A stretch of DNA of 63,394 nt from Roseovarius sp. (GTDB taxonomy: Bacteria > Pseudomonadota > Alphaproteobacteria > Rhodobacterales > Rhodobacteraceae), in NCBI GenBank assembly GCA_002720475.1, contig PBIL01000011.1:77372-140765 (forward strand), written 5' to 3'. This document shows positions 54,581 to 62,778 of this stretch, piece by piece. The translations under genes and the position numbers were made by a program. Numbering within the stretch: the first letter of the stretch is position 1; each line of letters opens with the position of its first letter. The notes under the pieces are model-generated. The model was not told where the DNA came from. It saw only the letters and a program-made list of their open reading frames with translations, and did not search any database.

Positions 54581-55018
54581 TCACGCCCCCAGCGGGATCA
54601 TCGTTCCGACAAGCCGCGCCACATGCGCCTCGCGGCCCGCGTCCACCGCGTGGACATCCGCCTCCACGATCACGAGGCGGCGGCCCGGCCGCAGCACCCG
54701 GCCCTCGGCCACCAGCAGATCGCCCCGCGCGGGCGCGAGCAGGTGGATCTTCATCTCCGTGGTCAGCACCTCCTGCCCTTCCGGCATCACGCTCAGCGCG
54801 GCATAGCCCGCCGCGCTGTCGCCGATGGCAAAGCTCAGCCCGGCATGGGCAAAGCCATGCTGCTGGCGGCTGCCGGGCAGGATCGGGGCCTCGATCCGCA
54901 CCGCTCCCCGCGCGACCTGCACCAGCCGCGCGCCCAGCGTCGCCATCATGCTCTGGGCAGCGAAACTCTTGCGGATGCGCGCCTCTGCCTGCGGGGAAAA
55001 CACCGCCTCATTTCCCAT
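54581..55018 (-). CDS. PaaI-family hotdog thioesterase
   Basis: 145 aa, one hotdog domain. QQHGFAHAGLSFAIGDSAAG holds the HGG-like active-site region, and MKIHLLAPARGDLLVAEGRV the central helix-strand. Such enzymes hydrolyse aromatic or medium-chain acyl-CoA. No paa genes are nearby. It is divergent from the LytTR gene at 55115. Confidence 0.87.
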   Translation of the reverse strand: MGNEAVFSPQAEARIRKSFAAQSMMATLGARLVQVARGAVRIEAPILPGSRQQHGFAHAGLSFAIGDSAAGYAALSVMPEGQEVLTTEMKIHLLAPARGDLLVAEGRVLRPGRRLVIVEADVHAVDAGREAHVARLVGTMIPLGA

Positions 55019-55114
55019 CCCTGCCCTCTCCGCTTCGGGTTGATGATCCCGCAGGCTCCGTCAACACATGCTTGGAATTGAATACCCCGGCTGATACATG
55101 CACGTTATAAGGGT

Positions 55115-55927
55115 ATGAGCAAGGGTGTCGAGTTGATCTGGTCCGAGTTCCGGCGGCATGTCCAGGAGACGGTCGCCGCCATCCTGTCATGGACCAGCCT
55201 GTCGCTGATCCTGGGTGGCGGGATCGTGGCTGTCGTGGCCGGGCCTTTCGGAACCTTCCAGACCATGGGGCCGGTGCTGCGCGCGGCCTATTGGAGCGTG
55301 GTGCTCTGCCTGGGCGTGGCAATCGGCGGGTTAAGCCGCGCGGCGCTGCTCACGCTTTGCGGGCGCTGGCCGCCGCTTGCGCTCGATCTCGGCATGAGCC
55401 TTGCCACCGCGACCCTGCTGACCCCGCTCATCCACGTCCTGCGGGCCGCCTTCGATCCGGTGCTGGCGCGCTCTGATCTCTCGCCCGCGTCGATCTGGGT
55501 CAACACGCTGGCTTTCGTGACCACGATCGTCCTGCTGCGCCGCCGCTTCGGGCTCGAGACCGGCCCCGCCACGCCCGAACCGCCAAGCCCGCGCCTTGCC
55601 CGCCGCCTCTCCGAGCCCTTGCAGGGCGCGGCGATCCTGCGCCTGTCGGGGCGCGATCACAGCGTCGAGGTGGTGACGGACGGGGGCACGGAAACGCTTC
55701 GATTGCGGCTCTCGGACGCGATAGACGAGATGGAGCCGGTCGCCGGGCTCTGCACGCATCGCTCGCACTGGGTGGCGCTCGCCGCGATCGCGGGGCACGA
55801 GCGCAAGGGCAACCGGACCTGGCTGCGCCTTGTCAATGGCGACCGCGTGCCGGTGACGCGCACCTATGCCCCCCGGCTGGAAGAACTGGGCCTGATCCCG
55901 CCGCGCGACGGCGCGGCGGGCGGCTGA
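55115..55927 (+). CDS. Membrane-anchored LytTR-type DNA-binding regulator
   Basis: 270 aa. About four hydrophobic helices lie in residues 20-150 (LILGGGIVAVVAGPFG, WSVVLCLGVAIGGLS, LATATLLTPLIHVL, WVNTLAFVTTIVLL). After a Pro-rich linker comes a LytTR-like domain (about 170-260: GRDHSVEVVTDGGTETLRL, GLCTHRSHWVALAAIAG, VPVTRTYAPRLEEL). It probably binds DNA while attached to the inner membrane. Target genes are unknown. Confidence 0.85.
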   Translation: MSKGVELIWSEFRRHVQETVAAILSWTSLSLILGGGIVAVVAGPFGTFQTMGPVLRAAYWSVVLCLGVAIGGLSRAALLTLCGRWPPLALDLGMSLATATLLTPLIHVLRAAFDPVLARSDLSPASIWVNTLAFVTTIVLLRRRFGLETGPATPEPPSPRLARRLSEPLQGAAILRLSGRDHSVEVVTDGGTETLRLRLSDAIDEMEPVAGLCTHRSHWVALAAIAGHERKGNRTWLRLVNGDRVPVTRTYAPRLEELGLIPPRDGAAGG

Positions 55928-55933
55928 TCCCGC

Positions 55934-56932
55934 TCATCCCAGGGACACCGCCGCCCCCAGCCCGCGCGCGCGCGCGATGCGCGCCGCAACCGCCGCCACC
56001 GCCAGATCCTGCAAGCCCACGCCGGTCCCGTCAAAGAGCGTGATCTCCTCGGGCGATCTCCGCCCCGGATGGGTGCCCTCGATCACCGCGCCGATGGGGG
56101 TGATGTCGCCCTCGGCGATGAGCCCCCGGGAAATGGCGTGCTGCGCCTCGCCGATGCTGACCGATTGCGCGATCTCGTCGGCAAAGACGGTGGCGCGCGC
56201 CAGAAGTGCCGGATCGACCTCCTGCTTGCCCCTGGTATCGGTGCCCATGCAGGCGACATGCGTGCCGGGCCTGATCCAACCGGCCATGAGCAGCGGCTCG
56301 AAGGCCGAGGTGATGGTGATGATCACATCCGCCTGCGCGCCCAGTTCCTCGGGGCTCACCGCCTCGAAGGCCAGCCCCAGTTCCTCGGCCACCGCTTGCA
56401 GACGCGGCAGCATCTCGGGATGCGGGTTCCAGGCCACGACCTTTTGAAACGAACGCTGCTCGGCCGCGGCGCGCAGCTGAAACGCCGATTGATGGCCCGC
56501 GCCGACCATGCCGAGCACCCTGGAATCCTTGCGCGCCAGATACGCGATGGAGACCGAGGAGGCGGCCGCGGTGCGCAGCGCGGTGAGATAATTCCCCCCC
56601 ACCAGCGCCGAGAGCTGCCCGGTATCGGGATCGAAGAGGCACACCGTGGACTGATGATTGGTCAGCCCCTTCGCCATGTTGCCGGGCCAGTAGCCACCGG
56701 CCTTCAGCCCGAGGGTCAGGCCGGATTTGTCAAACCCGCCCTTGAACCCGTAAAGCGCATCGGCATGGCCGATGGCCTCGCGCACCACCGGAAAGTTGCA
56801 GGCATCTCCCCGCGCCATGGCGGCAAAGACCTGTTCCACCGCATCGAAGGCATCGGCGCGGGTGATCACCTCTTCGCAGATCGCCTCGGGGACGATGACG
56901 ATACCCTGCGTGGCCTGGCTGTCCATGCCCAT
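55934..56932 (-). CDS. bhcD: Iminosuccinate reductase of the beta-hydroxyaspartate cycle
   Basis: 332 aa, ornithine cyclodeaminase/mu-crystallin fold. The start is the ATG at 56932; the ATG at 56926 is an alternative. NAD-binding is at VLGMVGAGHQSAFQL, with substrate residues around GGYWPGNMAKGLTNHQST. In the bhc cluster of Paracoccus it reduces iminosuccinate to L-aspartate with NADH. It is the last gene of bhcABCD, 4 bp after bhcC. Identification rests on the four-enzyme set in the known order; the family alone would allow ornithine or alanine dehydrogenase. Confidence 0.92.
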   Translation of the reverse strand: MGMDSQATQGIVIVPEAICEEVITRADAFDAVEQVFAAMARGDACNFPVVREAIGHADALYGFKGGFDKSGLTLGLKAGGYWPGNMAKGLTNHQSTVCLFDPDTGQLSALVGGNYLTALRTAAASSVSIAYLARKDSRVLGMVGAGHQSAFQLRAAAEQRSFQKVVAWNPHPEMLPRLQAVAEELGLAFEAVSPEELGAQADVIITITSAFEPLLMAGWIRPGTHVACMGTDTRGKQEVDPALLARATVFADEIAQSVSIGEAQHAISRGLIAEGDITPIGAVIEGTHPGRRSPEEITLFDGTGVGLQDLAVAAVAARIARARGLGAAVSLG

Positions 56933-56936
56933 CGCC

Positions 56937-58100
56937 TCAATACGCCTTGCCGCGCGCCGAGACCGGCCAGACGCATTCCACCTTGCCGCCCCGGACGCCC
57001 ACATACCAGTCATGGACATTGCAGGTCGGGTCGCAATGCCCCGGCACCAGCCGCAGCTTGTCACCCACCTTCAGCACGCCCTCGGGATCGGCGATCACGC
57101 CATGTTCGTCCGAACACTTGACATAGGTCACGTCCGCCCTCCCGAACACCACCGGCAGACCACTATCCACCGACTGCGCCTTGAGCCCCGCATCGCAGAT
57201 CGCCTTGTCGGGCTTGGCATGACTCATCACCGAGGTCAGCAGGAAAAGCGCGTTCTCCCATTCCCCCTGGTCGATGCGCTTGCCGTCCTTGTCGAGGATA
57301 CGCCCGTAATCGGCATCCATGAAGGCGTAGGAGCCGCACTGAAGCTCGTTATAGACGCCCGAGCTTCCCTCGAAATAATAGCTGCCGGTGCCGCCGCCAC
57401 CCACGATGTCGCACTCCAGCCCTTCCGCCTTCAGCGCCTCCACCGCGTCGCGCACCATGGCCACGGCCACGTCGATCTTGGCCTTGCGGTCCTCGTAGCT
57501 GTCGAGATGCTGCATCGCGCCCTGATAGGCCTGGAGCCCGGCGAATTGCAGCCCCGGCGCCGCGTCAATCGCCTTGGCGATCTCCACCACCTCCGGCGTC
57601 GTCGTCACCCCGCAGCGCCCCGCGCCGCAATCGATCTCCACCAGGCACTCGATCTGCGTGCCATGCCGCACCGCCGCCTCGGAAAGCTCGGCCACATTGG
57701 CCGCGTCGTCCACGCAGCACAGCGTGCGCGCGCCCAGTTTCGGCAGCCGCGCCAGCCGGTCGATCTTGAGCGGGTCGCGCACCTGGTTGGACACCAGAAC
57801 ATCCTTGATGCCGCCGCGCGCGAAGACCTCTGCCTCGCTCACCTTCTGGCAGCAGACGCCGCAGGCCCCGCCAAGGCTCTCCTGCAATTTCGCCACATCG
57901 ACCGACTTGTGCATCTTGCCATGCACCCGGTGGCGCACGCCATGCGCCTTCGCCCAGTCGCCCATCTTCTTGATGTTGCGCTCCAGCGCGTCGAGATCGA
58001 GGATCAGGCAGGGCGTCTGGATCTCCGCCTCGACCATGCCGGGCAGGGCGGGCACGTCGAAACCGACCTCGAGACCGTCGAGTGTCACGGGCTTGTTCAT
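56937..58100 (-). CDS. bhcC: Beta-hydroxyaspartate aldolase
   Basis: 387 aa. The start is the ATG at 58100 behind GAGGAGAAAG. D-threonine-aldolase-type alanine-racemase fold: the PLP Lys is in HRVHGKMHKSVDVAKLQ, with VEIDCGAGRCGV and GGGGTGSYYFE, and the metal site is near the C-terminus (GHCDPTCNVHDWYVG). It condenses glycine with glyoxylate to (2R,3S)-beta-hydroxyaspartate. It sits between bhcB (11-bp gap) and bhcD (4-bp gap). Confidence 0.94.
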   Translation of the reverse strand: MNKPVTLDGLEVGFDVPALPGMVEAEIQTPCLILDLDALERNIKKMGDWAKAHGVRHRVHGKMHKSVDVAKLQESLGGACGVCCQKVSEAEVFARGGIKDVLVSNQVRDPLKIDRLARLPKLGARTLCCVDDAANVAELSEAAVRHGTQIECLVEIDCGAGRCGVTTTPEVVEIAKAIDAAPGLQFAGLQAYQGAMQHLDSYEDRKAKIDVAVAMVRDAVEALKAEGLECDIVGGGGTGSYYFEGSSGVYNELQCGSYAFMDADYGRILDKDGKRIDQGEWENALFLLTSVMSHAKPDKAICDAGLKAQSVDSGLPVVFGRADVTYVKCSDEHGVIADPEGVLKVGDKLRLVPGHCDPTCNVHDWYVGVRGGKVECVWPVSARGKAY

Positions 58101-58111
58101 GGTCTTTCTCC

Positions 58112-59086
58112 TCACTTGATCCAGGGCAGGCGGTCGAGATCGACATTGCCGCCGGTGATGATGACGCCGACGCGACGGCCGGCAAAGATGTCGCGGTTCT
58201 TCAGGAGGGTGGCCAGCGGCACGGCGCAGCTTGCCTCGATCACGATCTTCATGCGCGCCCAGGTGAGCTTCATCGCCTCGATGATCTCTTCCTCGCTCGC
58301 CGTCAGGATGTCGGTGACGTAATGGCTCACGAAATGCCAGGTGTTCTCCTTGAGCGGCACCTTGAGCCCGTCGGCCACCGTTACCGGCGCGTCATCGGCG
58401 ATGATGTGGCCCGCCCTGAAGCTGCGCGCGGCATCGTCGGCCTGCTCGGGTTCGGCGGCATAGATCTTCACCCCCGGCGCAAGGTTCGACAGCGTGAGGC
58501 AACACCCCGAGACCATGCCGCCCCCGCCAATGGGCGCGATCACCGCATCCAGCCCCTCGACCTGTTCGATCAGCTCCGCCGAGCAGGTGGCCTGCCCCGC
58601 GATCACGCGCGGATCGTTGTAGGGATGCACGAATTCCGCGCCGGTGCGCGCCTGCACCTCGGCAAAGACGGCCTCGCGGCTCGTGGTGGAGGGCTCGCAT
58701 TCGGTGATGATCCCGCCATAGCCGCGCACCGCGTCCTTCTTGGCCTGCGGCGCGGTATGCGGCATGACCACATGGCACGGGATCCCCCGCCGCCCGGCGG
58801 CATAGCTGAGGCTGAGCGCGTGGTTGCCGCTCGAATGCGTGGCCACGCCCCGCGCGGCCATCTCCTCGGTGAGGCCGAAAACCGCGTTGCACGCGCCGCG
58901 CACCTTGAAGGCCCCGGCCTTCTGGAAGTTCTCGCACTTGAAATAGAGCTCCGCCCCCGTCAGCGCGTTGAGGTATTCGGAGGTGAGCACCGGCGTGCGG
59001 TGGACATGCGGCGCGATCCGGTCGCGCGCGGCCAGCATGTCGTCGAGCGTCAGATCCGCCCCGGTCTTGTCCTTCACGTCAAGCAT
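58112..59086 (-). CDS. bhcB: Beta-hydroxyaspartate dehydratase
   Basis: 324 aa. The start is the ATG at 59086; its Shine-Dalgarno AAGGAG overlaps the bhcA stop codon. Serine/threonine dehydratase fold: the PLP Lys is in NFQKAGAFKVRGACNAV, with SSGNHALSLSYAA and PIGGGGMVSGC. It dehydrates beta-hydroxyaspartate to iminosuccinate. Coupled between bhcA and bhcC. Confidence 0.94.
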   Translation of the reverse strand: MLDVKDKTGADLTLDDMLAARDRIAPHVHRTPVLTSEYLNALTGAELYFKCENFQKAGAFKVRGACNAVFGLTEEMAARGVATHSSGNHALSLSYAAGRRGIPCHVVMPHTAPQAKKDAVRGYGGIITECEPSTTSREAVFAEVQARTGAEFVHPYNDPRVIAGQATCSAELIEQVEGLDAVIAPIGGGGMVSGCCLTLSNLAPGVKIYAAEPEQADDAARSFRAGHIIADDAPVTVADGLKVPLKENTWHFVSHYVTDILTASEEEIIEAMKLTWARMKIVIEASCAVPLATLLKNRDIFAGRRVGVIITGGNVDLDRLPWIK

Positions 59087-59097
59087 TCTCGTCTCCT

Positions 59098-60291
59098 TCA
59101 GGCGGCCTTGTCGGCCATGGCGGGCCGGGCGGTGGCGCGGAAATGCGCCTGCGCCGCGATCACCCCGCTGCCCAGGCGGACCGGATAGTCGAGATCGGCC
59201 ATCGCCATCTCGATCGTGGCCAGACCCGAGAGCACCATCGCATCGGTCAGGCTGCCCAGGTGGCCGATGCGGAAGGCGCGGCCGTTCATCTCGCCCAGGC
59301 CCACGCCGAAACTCATCCCGTAGGTGGCGAAGGCATGGTTCACCAGCGCGTTGCTGTCCTTGCCCTCGGGAACGTAGATCGCGCTCACCGTGTCGGAATA
59401 GAGCTCGGGCGCCTCTGCCACAAGCTTCAGCCCCCAGGCATCGACCGCCCGCCGCACCCCCTCGGCCAGCCGCGCATGGCGGGCATAGACCTGTTCCAGC
59501 CCCTCCTCGAAGAGCATCTTGAGGCTCTCGTCCAGGCCGAAGATGAGTTGCAGGGGCGGGGTGTAGGGAAAGCCGCCCTTGGCATAGGCCCCGAGCATGT
59601 CGCGGAAATCGAAGAAGGTGCGGGGCAGGCGGGCAGTCTCTGCGGCCGCGAGCGCCTTCGTGCTCACCGCGACGATGGCCATGCCGGTGGCCAGCATGAA
59701 CCCCTTCTGAGAGCCCGAAACCGCCACATCGACGCCCCAGGCATCCATCTCGAAGGGCATCGAGGCCAGCGACGAGACGCAATCCACCATCAGAAGCGCC
59801 GGGTGCCGGGCCCCGTCCATCGCCGCGCGCACCGCGGCGATGTCGGATTTCACGCCGGTCGCGGTCTCGTTATGGGTGACGAGCACGGCCTTGATCTCGT
59901 GGCCCCTATCGGCCTGCAATGCCTCGGCAAAGCGCTCGGCGGGCGCGCCGCTGCCCCAGGCGCAGTCGAGGATCTGCACGTCGAGCCCGTGGCGCTGGCA
60001 CATGTCGATCCAGCGATGGCTGAACATGCCGTAGCGTGCCACGAGCACCCGGTCGCCGGGGCTGAGCGTGTTGGTGATCGCCGCCTCCCAGCCGCCGGTG
60101 CCTGAGGCGGGGAAGAGCACGATCTCGCCCGCCTCGGTGCCGAACACCCGCTTGCATCCCTCGCGCACCGGTGCCGGCGCGGCGGCGAAGGCGGGCGAGC
60201 GGTGGTCCATCGTCTGCACCTGCATGGCACGGCGCAGCCGGTCGGGCATGTTGGTGGGGCCGGGGATGAAAACCGGGTTCTGGTCTGACAT
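59098..60291 (-). CDS. bhcA: L-aspartate:glyoxylate aminotransferase
   Basis: 397 aa. The start is the ATG at 60291 (MSDQNPVFIPGPTNMPDRLR). Class V aminotransferase: HRSPAFAAAPAPV, LFPASGTGGWEAAI, and PLP Lys in VAVSGSQKGFMLATG. It converts glyoxylate to glycine using aspartate and yields oxaloacetate, closing the cycle. First gene of the bhc operon, transcribed from the AT-rich region shared with bhcR. Confidence 0.94.
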   Translation of the reverse strand: MSDQNPVFIPGPTNMPDRLRRAMQVQTMDHRSPAFAAAPAPVREGCKRVFGTEAGEIVLFPASGTGGWEAAITNTLSPGDRVLVARYGMFSHRWIDMCQRHGLDVQILDCAWGSGAPAERFAEALQADRGHEIKAVLVTHNETATGVKSDIAAVRAAMDGARHPALLMVDCVSSLASMPFEMDAWGVDVAVSGSQKGFMLATGMAIVAVSTKALAAAETARLPRTFFDFRDMLGAYAKGGFPYTPPLQLIFGLDESLKMLFEEGLEQVYARHARLAEGVRRAVDAWGLKLVAEAPELYSDTVSAIYVPEGKDSNALVNHAFATYGMSFGVGLGEMNGRAFRIGHLGSLTDAMVLSGLATIEMAMADLDYPVRLGSGVIAAQAHFRATARPAMADKAA

Positions 60292-60351
60292 GGCGAAACC
60301 CTCCTCAGGATGGGGCATCCTCTCCCGGATCGCGCCGGAATGCAATTTTTC

Positions 60352-60366
60352 TGAAAAAGTTTTTCA
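60352..60366. promoter_or_regulatory. Candidate BhcR operator 1
   Basis: TGAAAAAGTTTTTCA, a perfect 7-bp inverted repeat around one base. The shape and length fit IclR-family operators. It lies 61 bp upstream of the bhcA start. Confidence 0.5.
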
Positions 60367-60441
60367 TTTATGGTTCAAGTGAGTTATATACATGATATTA
60401 TTAATTTTTGTATTTTCCACCTCTACCGGCAGAGAATGTGT

Positions 60442-60456
60442 TGGAAACATTTTTCA
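60442..60456. promoter_or_regulatory. Candidate BhcR operator 2
   Basis: TGGAAACATTTTTCA, 12 of 15 bases identical to site 1, centred 90 bp away. Confidence 0.4.
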
Positions 60457-60606
60457 GTTTTTGTAGGCTGAGCACGGTAGCAAATCAGACAGAGGGAGCC
60501 ACATCATGCGCAACGCCTGCAAAGCATCTCCGCGCGGAACAAGGGTGCGCTTGCGCGCCGCCGCGCAGCGCCCACCCGCCGTCGGGCGCCGCGCGGCGGC
60601 CCACCC

Positions 60607-61425
60607 ATGACCAAGCCCCCCCGCCCCCGCGGCCGCCCCCGCTCGCCCTTTACCGAGAAGGGCACCGGCACCATGCAGGCGCTCGACCGCGCGCTTGCCG
60701 TGCTTACCGCCGTCGCGCAGCAGGAGGCCACCAGCCTGACCGATCTTGCGCGCGCGCTCGACATTCCGCCGGCCACCACGCATCGCATCCTCACCACCCT
60801 TCAGGCCCGCGATTTCGTCCGCTTCGACGAGGAACGGCAGGACTGGTCCATCGGCATCGAGGCCTATCGCACCGGCGTCGCCTATCTCAAGCGCACGGGG
60901 CTGGCGGATATGGGCCGCCCGGTCATGCGCGCGCTCATGGAGGAAACCGGCGAGACCGCCAATCTCGCCGTGCCCGACGGGGCCGAGGTGGTCTTCATCG
61001 GCCAGATCGAGACGCCCAACCCGATCCGGGCCTTCTTTCCGCCCGGCTCGCGCACGCCGATGCACGCCTCGGGCACCGGCAAGGCGATCCTCGCCGCCCT
61101 GCCTGCCGAGCGCCGTGCGCGGCTTCTGCCCGCGACCGGGCTGACAGGCTTCACCGCGCGCACCCATGTCAGCCTTGCCAGCCTCATGGCCGATCTCGAG
61201 GCCACCCGCGCGCGCGGCTGGTCCTTCGACCGCGACGAACGCTATGAGGGCATGTCCTGCATCGGGGCGGCGATCTTCAACGACCGGGGCGAGCCCTGCG
61301 CGGGCATCTCGATCTCCGGCCCCTCGGCGCGCTTCGCCGAGGACCGGCTGCCCGGCCTGGGCAGCGCCGTGGTCGCCGCGGCGCACCGGATCACCGCGCG
61401 GATTGCCGGAGACCCGGCCGCCTGA
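60607..61425 (+). CDS. bhcR: IclR-family regulator of the bhc operon
   Basis: 272 aa. The N-terminal winged HTH (about residues 25-80, TSLTDLARALDIPPATTHRI) is followed by the IclR effector domain (MHASGTGKAILAALPAE, DRDERYEGMSCIGAAIF). A Pro/Arg-rich leader (TKPPRPRGRPRSPF) may add DNA contacts. In Paracoccus, BhcR senses glyoxylate and controls bhcABCD; the divergent layout here is the same. Confidence 0.92.
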   Translation: MTKPPRPRGRPRSPFTEKGTGTMQALDRALAVLTAVAQQEATSLTDLARALDIPPATTHRILTTLQARDFVRFDEERQDWSIGIEAYRTGVAYLKRTGLADMGRPVMRALMEETGETANLAVPDGAEVVFIGQIETPNPIRAFFPPGSRTPMHASGTGKAILAALPAERRARLLPATGLTGFTARTHVSLASLMADLEATRARGWSFDRDERYEGMSCIGAAIFNDRGEPCAGISISGPSARFAEDRLPGLGSAVVAAAHRITARIAGDPAA

Positions 61426-61470
61426 TCGCGGGACTTGAGAACATTTGGCGAACACGCTACCCTTCCCGCC

Positions 61471-62058
61471 ATGAACGCCCCGCTCCTCGCCCGCGCCCCG
61501 TGCCCTGCCCTGCCGCTTCCCGGCGGGCTCTCGCTGGCGCGCGGGCGGGTGCATGAGGGCTGCGGCCCCGCCCGCCATAGCCTTGCGATGCTCGTGGCCG
61601 GCGCGCTTGCCGGTCCGGTGCTCTGGATCGCGCCGCGCTGGCGGCGCGACCGGCCCCATCCTGACGGTATCCGGCCCTTCGCCGGGCCCGAGCGGTTTCT
61701 CTTCGCCACCCCCGACCGGGGCACCGATCTGCTGTGGTGCATGGAGGAGGCGCTGCGCAGCGGGGCGGTGCCGCTTGTCGTGGCCGACCTGCCCGCGCCG
61801 CCCGGCCTGACCCCGGTGCGCCGCCTGCACCTGGCCGCCGGGGAGGGCGCGGCGCGGGCCACCGATCCGCCCCTCGGCCTGCTGCTCACCCCGGGCGAGG
61901 GCGGCGCGCCGGGGGTCGAGAGCCGCTGGCACATGGCCCCCGCCCACAGGCCGCAGGGCGACCGCTGGCATCTGTCCCGCTTGCGCGCCCGCAGCGCGCC
62001 CCCCGCCGACTGGCAGCTTGCGGGCTGCCCCGGCGCCTGGGCGCTCACCCCGATGTGA
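61471..62058 (+). CDS. ImuA-like protein (orphan)
   Basis: 195 aa. The start is the ATG at 61471 (MNAPLLARAPCP). GRVHEGCGPARHSLAMLVAG, GPVLWIAPRW and DLLWCMEEALRSGAVPLVV resemble ImuA, the RecA-like accessory of the ImuAB-DnaE2 mutasome. No P-loop is visible, and neither imuB nor dnaE2 follows, so the mutagenesis role is uncertain. Possibly a free-standing homologue typical of this group. Confidence 0.7.
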   Translation: MNAPLLARAPCPALPLPGGLSLARGRVHEGCGPARHSLAMLVAGALAGPVLWIAPRWRRDRPHPDGIRPFAGPERFLFATPDRGTDLLWCMEEALRSGAVPLVVADLPAPPGLTPVRRLHLAAGEGAARATDPPLGLLLTPGEGGAPGVESRWHMAPAHRPQGDRWHLSRLRARSAPPADWQLAGCPGAWALTPM

Positions 62059-62092
62059 CATCCGCCGCGCCCGCCCGCGCGTATATTCGGGC

Positions 62093-62654
62093 ATGATCCG
62101 CCGCACGCTTGCCCTTGCCCTCTGCCTTCTGGCCCTGCCCGCCACCGCCGCGCCCGAGGCATGGCGGCTTGACGCGGATGGCTCCAACGTGGGCTTCACC
62201 TATGATTTCGCGCTGGGCGACAATCGTGGCACCATGCCCGTCTCCGCCGCCGATATCCGGCTCGACCTGCGCAATCTCGCGGCCAGCAGCGTCTCGGTGA
62301 CGCTCGACGCGCGCGGGGCGCGGGCCGGCTTCTTCCTTGCCCACCCAGGCGATGCAGGGCCCGCAGGTGCTCGACACCGCGACCCACCCCGCGATCACCT
62401 TCCGCTCCACCGCGATCACCGGCACGACCCGCGCCGCCCGGATCGAGGGCCTGCTGACCGCCCGCGGCGTCACCCGCCCCGTCACTCTCACGGCGGGGCT
62501 CTACCGCACCCCCGACACCGATCCGGCGACGCTCGAGAGCCTCACCGTCCTGCTCACCGGCGAGATCGACCGCCACGCCTTCGGCGCCTCCGGCTATCCC
62601 GACCTCGTCGGCCCCACCATCACCCTGCGCATCCTCGCGCGGGTGAAGCGGTAA
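62093..62654 (+). pseudogene. YceI-family periplasmic protein, frameshifted
   Basis: The start is the ATG at 62093 with a signal peptide (TLALALCLLALPATAA). Frame 1 gives PEAWRLDADGSNVGFTYDF up to about 62340; frame 2 then continues as TQAMQGPQVLDTATHPAITF to the family end EIDRHAFGASGYPDLVGPTI at 62654. A single extra C in GCCCACCCAGG (about 62338-62345) explains the break; removing it gives 186 codons, the usual YceI length. Either a real lesion or a base-call error. YceI proteins bind isoprenoid-like lipids. Confidence 0.82.
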
Positions 62655-62778
62655 GGGCAGACCTGAGCCGGATCGCCCCCGTCACACGCCAGGCCAGCCC
62701 GCCGGGTGCCCGAATCCGACGCGGTCGTGTCGAAAACGCGCGGGCCTGACGGGCCGCAGCTGCGATGCTGGCGCCACC

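Larger units (their letters stand above)
60292..60606. promoter_or_regulatory. bhcA-bhcR divergent control region
   Basis: A 315-bp gap without a gene. Bases about 60340-60470 are strikingly AT-rich compared with the rest of the window and hold two 15-bp inverted-repeat sites listed separately. Bases 60505-60606 are GC-rich leader of bhcR. Promoters for both directions should lie in the AT-rich part; TTATATACATGATAT near 60395 is a plausible -10 region. Confidence 0.7.
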
